Assembly: GCF_012163145.1 (NCBI RefSeq)
Contig: NZ_JAAVTX010000005.1
Span: 186,001-250,000 of the forward strand
Origin: Falsiroseomonas frigidaquae
GTDB lineage: Bacteria > Pseudomonadota > Alphaproteobacteria > Acetobacterales > Acetobacteraceae
DNA length: 64,000 nucleotides
Reading direction: 5' to 3'
The notes beneath the pieces were generated by a model that worked only from the letters and a program-made list of their open reading frames with translations, did not search any database and was not told where the DNA came from. Position 1 is the first letter of the stretch. The number at the start of each line of letters is the position of its first letter. Both the position numbers and the translations under genes were made by a program. Positions 60,406 to 64,000 of the stretch are shown here, piece after piece.

Positions 60406-62037
60406 ATGCCCATCCTGCCCGAGCGGGTGAATCTCGACCATTTGCGGAAACAGGCGAAGGCGTTGCTGCGCGCGTTTCGCGCCGGAGAGCCCGAGGCCAT
60501 CGCCCGCTTCCAGCACGCCCTGCCCGCCGCAGCCGGCCTCTCGCCCGCCGCCACCGCCGGCCTCGGCCTGCGGCTGCACGACGCGCAATCCTGCCTCGCC
60601 CGAGACCATGGCTTTGCCAGCTGGGCCGAGCTGCGCAGCTATGCCGAGGCGCAGGGCGACGCGCAGATGCAGCGCCGCCTGTGGCTGGAACGCGTCTATG
60701 CCGGGGACGTCACCGGCAGCCGCAGCCCGGCGCGGCCACAGGCCGCCGCCCGGATGCTGGCGGAGACGCCCGGGCTGGCGGCGGGGGACCCTTGGCTCGC
60801 CTGCGCCATCGGTGATGTTGCGGCGCTGCGCCGGGCGATCGCGGCGGATGTGGGCTGGGTGAACCGGCCCGGAGGCCCGTTGCGCCTGCCGCCGCTGGTC
60901 GCCGTTACCCATTCCAGCCTGCTGCGGCTGCCGGCCTTCGCCGATGCGCTGCGCGATGCCGCCCGGCTGCTGCTGGCCGAGGGCGCCGATCCAAACCAGC
61001 GCATCGGCAACCGCTTTCCGCCGGCCTCCCCCACCGCGCCGGACGATTCGCAGCCCCTTTCGGCCCTTTATGGCGCCGCCGGGCAGCAGCGGGATGCGGC
61101 GATGACCCGGCTGCTGCTGGAGGCTGGCGCCAATCCGGATGATGGCGAGTCGCTCCATCACGCGCTGGAGAGCCCGGATTGCACCCGGCTGCTGCTGGCA
61201 CGTGGCGCGCGGATTGCCGGCACCAATGCGATATTCCGTGCGCTGGACCTGGACGATCCGGCGCCGCTGGAGCTTCTGCTGGAGGCCGGCGGCAATGCGC
61301 GGGAGCCGGCCCGAAACCCGCCGCTATCCGACTACGGCACGCCGCTGCTCTGGGCGATCCGCCGCCGCCGCTCGCCGCGCCATGTCGCGGCCCTGCTGGC
61401 GGCCGGCGCCGATCCGCGGGACCGCACGCCGTCCGGCCTCAGCGCCTACCGCCTGGCCCGGCAATTCGGCCTGGTGGAGGTGGCGGCGCTGCTCGCCGGG
61501 CATGGCGCGGTGGAGCCGTTGTCAGAGGAGGAGAGCTTCCTCGCGGCCTGCGCCAGCGCCGATGCGGACGCGGCACGCGCCATCGCGGCGCGCCGTCCGG
61601 ATCTGCCGGCTTCGCTGACGCCGCGGCAGCTGCGCCTGCTGCCCGATCTGGCGGCGGAGGGGGCGGATCAGGCGGTGCGGCTGATGGTGGCGCTGGGCTG
61701 GCCGATCGCGGTGCCGGGCGGCGACTGGCACGCCTCGGCCCTCAACCTCGCCGTGTTCCGCGGCGATGCGGCGCTGGCGCGCTTCCTGCTGGCACAGGGC
61801 GCGCATTGGACGGAGCAGCACGGCCATGGCGACGATGTCCGCGGCACCCTGGCCTGGGCCTCGGTGCACGAACCGGTCGAAGGTGGAGACTGGATCGGCT
61901 GCGCTCAGGCGCTGCGCGACCACGGCCTGCCGCCGGGCCGGCGAGACGCCGCAGCGCCCGGCGTCGTGATCATCGAGGGCCACCGCCGCCTCTTCTCGGA
62001 GGAGGTGGCCGACGGTCTTGCGGGGGAGGAAGACTGA
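60406..62037 (+). CDS. Ankyrin-repeat protein
   Basis: 543 residues, soluble. An N-terminal helical domain (about 1-95) with NLDHLRKQAKALLRAFRAGE and ARDHGFASWAELRSYAE precedes a long series of ankyrin repeats. Clear repeat units include RLLLAEGADPNQRIGN, TRLLLEAGANPDDGES, LLLARGARIAGTN, LLEAGGNAREPARNP and ALLAAGADPRDRTP. It should act in protein-protein contacts in the cytosol. The ATG has GGAGG nine bases upstream. It is convergent with the hydrolase/SDR pair, with 2 bases between stops. Confidence 0.88.
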   Translation: MPILPERVNLDHLRKQAKALLRAFRAGEPEAIARFQHALPAAAGLSPAATAGLGLRLHDAQSCLARDHGFASWAELRSYAEAQGDAQMQRRLWLERVYAGDVTGSRSPARPQAAARMLAETPGLAAGDPWLACAIGDVAALRRAIAADVGWVNRPGGPLRLPPLVAVTHSSLLRLPAFADALRDAARLLLAEGADPNQRIGNRFPPASPTAPDDSQPLSALYGAAGQQRDAAMTRLLLEAGANPDDGESLHHALESPDCTRLLLARGARIAGTNAIFRALDLDDPAPLELLLEAGGNAREPARNPPLSDYGTPLLWAIRRRRSPRHVAALLAAGADPRDRTPSGLSAYRLARQFGLVEVAALLAGHGAVEPLSEEESFLAACASADADAARAIAARRPDLPASLTPRQLRLLPDLAAEGADQAVRLMVALGWPIAVPGGDWHASALNLAVFRGDAALARFLLAQGAHWTEQHGHGDDVRGTLAWASVHEPVEGGDWIGCAQALRDHGLPPGRRDAAAPGVVIIEGHRRLFSEEVADGLAGEED

Positions 62038-62039
62038 AC

Positions 62040-62837
62040 TCAGTCGGCGAGAAAATCCCGCACCAGCGCCGCCGTCGCATCCGGGTCGGAGGCGGCGACG
62101 TGGTAGCTGTCATTGTCCAGCACGACGAGGCGGGAGCCGGCGATACGCTCCTGCCAGGCCCTCACCTCATCCACCGAGCCGAGGCCGCTGCCCGTGGTGG
62201 TGACCACCAGCGTCGGAGCCCGGATGGCCCCCACTTCCGCCGTAACATCGACGCTGGGCACCATCTGGAGAAAACCCTCCAGTGTGGAGGCGGCCGTGCG
62301 GCCCATCATCTGCGTCCACCAGGCCAGCGCCGGCGCACTCATCCGCGTCCCCATGCGGCCGGCATTCGATGCCGCGACCCAGGCCGGCACACCCTCCGCC
62401 GCGATTTGCGCGCGCCAGCCCGGCGTGCGCCCGGCCATGTTGGTGAGGGACGCCGGGCCGCCGAGCACCGCCAGCTTCTCCACAAGTTCGGGATGCCGCG
62501 CGGCCACGGCCAGGGCGATGGTCCCGCCGATCTTGCCGCCGACCAGATGCACGCGCGGCACGCCGAGGTGCCGGATCAGCGCCACCACGTCGTCCACCAG
62601 CCGGTCGAAGCGCCAGGGATGATCCGCCGGCATCGGAGTCGATCCGCCATAGCCACGCAGGTCGAGCCGTACCACGCGCGCCTGGCGCGACAGAGCGGGG
62701 ACGAAGGCCCGGAACGCCTCGCCGCTCTCGGCCAGGCCGTGCAGCAGCAGCACGGTGGGCGCCGGCGCCCAGGGATCGGTGAAGTCGTCCACCGCATAGG
62801 CGAGCGTAACGCCCGGGGAAACCTCGAAATGGGGCAT
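62040..62837 (-). CDS. Alpha/beta-hydrolase-fold protein with Lys at the nucleophile position
   Basis: 265 residues. The fold is clear: VLLLHGLAESGEAF oxyanion region, RLDLRGYGGSTPMPADHPW, and a C-terminal LVVLDNDSYHVAASDPD with the expected His. The nucleophile elbow reads HLVGGKIGGTIA, with Lys102 where Ser, Cys or Asp is normally found. It either catalyses non-hydrolytic chemistry or is a binding protein. It follows the SDR gene by 11 bases in the same operon. Confidence 0.85.
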   Translation of the reverse strand: MPHFEVSPGVTLAYAVDDFTDPWAPAPTVLLLHGLAESGEAFRAFVPALSRQARVVRLDLRGYGGSTPMPADHPWRFDRLVDDVVALIRHLGVPRVHLVGGKIGGTIALAVAARHPELVEKLAVLGGPASLTNMAGRTPGWRAQIAAEGVPAWVAASNAGRMGTRMSAPALAWWTQMMGRTAASTLEGFLQMVPSVDVTAEVGAIRAPTLVVTTTGSGLGSVDEVRAWQERIAGSRLVVLDNDSYHVAASDPDATAALVRDFLAD

Positions 62838-62848
62838 GGGCCAGAACC

Positions 62849-63637
62849 TCAGATGCAGCGGGTGCCGCCGCCGTCGATGTCGATGTTGGTGCCGGTGATG
62901 AAGCCGGCGCGGTCGGAGCACAGGAAGGCCACCAGGCCGGAGACCTCCTCCGCCGTGCCCAGCCGGCCCATGGCGACGGAGCCGATGGCCGCGGCATTCT
63001 CCGCCTCCGGATCCCGCCCGCTGCCGGCCGCGCCCTGGGCGACCAGCGCATCCCAGCGCGGGGTCGCGATCGGGCCGGGATTCACCCCCACCACCAGCAC
63101 GTTGTCCGGCGCGCAATCCTGCGCCAGCGCATGGGTGAAGCTGAGCAGCGAGGCGTTCACGCTGGAGCCGACGATATAGGTGGCGCGCGGCTGGTGGCCG
63201 GACCGGCCGATGATGTTGATCACCCGCCCCCAGCGCCGCATCCGCATCGGCGGCACCAGCAGCCGGGCGCAGCGCATGTAGCCCATCAGCTTGAGGTCCA
63301 GCGACTTGCGCCAGGTGGCGTCGTCGCTGTCTGCGATGCGGCCCATCGGCGTGGCGCCGGCATTGTTCACCAGGATGTCGATCACCCCGAGCGCCGCTTC
63401 CGCCTGCGCCACGGCCGCTTCCAGCGCCGCGCCATCCACCAGGTCCACCGCGATCGGCACGGTGCGGCTGCCGGTTTCCGCGGCGATGGCGGCGGCGGCC
63501 TCGGCCAGGCGTTCCGCGCCGCGCGCCAGCATGGCAACGGCGACGCCCTCCGCCGCCAATTCGCGGGCGATGGCCCGGCCGATGCCCATGGAGGCGCCGG
63601 TCACCAGCGCCGTCCTGCCCTTCAGGCCGAGTTCCAT
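62849..63637 (-). CDS. Short-chain dehydrogenase/reductase family protein, atypical active site
   Basis: 262 residues. The cofactor site is normal (ALVTGASMGIGRAIARELA, DILVNNAGATP). The catalytic region is NIIGRSGHQPRATYIVGSSV: Tyr154 is kept, the Lys four residues later is Ser158, and the usual Ser is displaced (Ser146). This NIIG...YI.G..N pattern defines a recognisable SDR subgroup, so it is likely functional with altered chemistry. It is first in an operon with the Lys-nucleophile hydrolase. Confidence 0.87.
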   Translation of the reverse strand: MELGLKGRTALVTGASMGIGRAIARELAAEGVAVAMLARGAERLAEAAAAIAAETGSRTVPIAVDLVDGAALEAAVAQAEAALGVIDILVNNAGATPMGRIADSDDATWRKSLDLKLMGYMRCARLLVPPMRMRRWGRVINIIGRSGHQPRATYIVGSSVNASLLSFTHALAQDCAPDNVLVVGVNPGPIATPRWDALVAQGAAGSGRDPEAENAAAIGSVAMGRLGTAEEVSGLVAFLCSDRAGFITGTNIDIDGGGTRCI

Positions 63638-63746
63638 GGCCACGCCCTTCCCCGCATTCGCCACCCGCACAGGCCGCGCCCTGGCGCCGCTGTCAACCGG
63701 GGGGCGCTTGCGGAAGCGCGGGTCGCACCTCAGATGGCGCGTGAAG

Positions 63747-64000
63747 ATGCAGATCCTCAAGACCACCCTGACCCTGTTCGCCCTGTTCTTCCTGCTGCCG
63801 CTCGGCGTTTCCGCGGCGATCTACCAATGGGACGGCATCGGCCCGGCCTGGCGGCTGGCGGACCGCAGCAGCGCCGGCCTGCTGCCCCCGGCGGCCGCGA
63901 AGCAGGAGGCGGTGGTGCGGGTCTTCGCCGCCCCCACGGTGCGCTGGCGCGGCATCTTCGCGGTGCATAGCTGGGTGGTGCTGAAGCCCGAGGGGGCGGA
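63747..64000 (+). CDS. DUF3750-domain protein, N-terminal part (cut by window edge)
   Basis: 84 codons are seen; the frame runs off the window. A GTG two codons upstream is an alternative start. The N-terminus MQILKTTLTLFALFFLLPLG is a signal or anchor helix. The VVRVFAAPTVRWRGIFAVHS and WVVLKPEGA segments match the DUF3750 family, whose function is unknown. It is divergent from the SDR gene, about 110 bases away. Confidence 0.75.
   Translation, partial: MQILKTTLTLFALFFLLPLGVSAAIYQWDGIGPAWRLADRSSAGLLPPAAAKQEAVVRVFAAPTVRWRGIFAVHSWVVLKPEGA

Noticed and set aside
1-64000. Insertion sequences, phage remnants or CRISPR arrays
   Set aside because: No transposase, integrase, cas gene or regularly spaced repeat was seen. 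The only tandem repeats are the 25-bp, 15-bp and 18-bp ones described and the RTX repeats.

Overview
The window is high-GC DNA, densely packed with genes, and looks like chromosome of an acetic-acid-bacteria relative (Acetobacteraceae, Roseomonas-like). The pointers are five orphan Bug-type periplasmic binding proteins, the alphaproteobacterial argH-lptM-lysA-TIGR02302 block, the rplY-pth-ychF operon, an otsB-otsA pair, a NepR-like protein and a rhizobial-type acpXL-lpxXL cluster. I see no insertion sequence, phage gene, CRISPR array or rRNA. One tRNA (Leu-CAA) and one cobalamin riboswitch are present. The family assignment is inference from gene content; everything else is read from the translated frames.

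Layout. 1-5 kb: end of opgC, an SGNH hydrolase, a NepR-like protein, formate-THF ligase, and a haem/flavin ferric-reductase-type oxidoreductase followed by a 28-residue membrane miniprotein. 5-11 kb: three Bug receptors, interleaved with an OmpW porin, DUF1289, a PhnW-like transaminase and DUF1194. 11-15 kb: tandem ExoD proteins, then a B12 riboswitch driving a BtuB-like receptor. 15-18 kb: trehalose synthesis, a cupin and tRNA-Leu. 18-21.4 kb: a CoA-transferase/Bug operon divergent from a LysR regulator. 21.5-23.3 kb: two CBS proteins and MtgA. 23.4-28.6 kb: the six-gene very-long-chain acyl lipid A cluster. 28.6-34 kb: an rRNA-type methyltransferase, ychF, an unknown protein, pth, rplY and a Tim44-like protein. 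34-37.6 kb: a PAS/histidine-kinase-like protein coupled to an RsbQ-like hydrolase, then pmbA. 37.7-41.9 kb: a two-gene biosynthetic locus (A-T-TE synthetase plus a possible PvcA/DIT1-like enzyme). 41.9-54 kb: M16 peptidase, thrC, hydrolase, GNAT, TIGR02302, lysA, lptM, argH, tlpA and M29 aminopeptidase. 53.6-64 kb: SDR/GMC pair, RTX protein, Bug receptor, cytochromes c' and b561, ankyrin protein, hydrolase/SDR pair, and the start of a DUF3750 gene.

How the genes work together. acpXL, fabZXL, fabF2XL, fabF1XL, adh2XL and lpxXL run in the same order as in rhizobia, with overlapping ends, and should build and attach a very long hydroxy-acyl chain to lipid A. One of the two ketosynthases carries a chain-length-factor-like Gln in place of the catalytic Cys. 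The RsbQ-like hydrolase overlaps the PAS/DHp protein gene, which suggests a small-molecule-sensing pair whose output protein has a degenerate ATP site. The synthetase and its overlapping partner look like a minimal natural-product locus. These three loci, together with several stem-loop-rich intergenic spacers, are the most interesting parts of the window.
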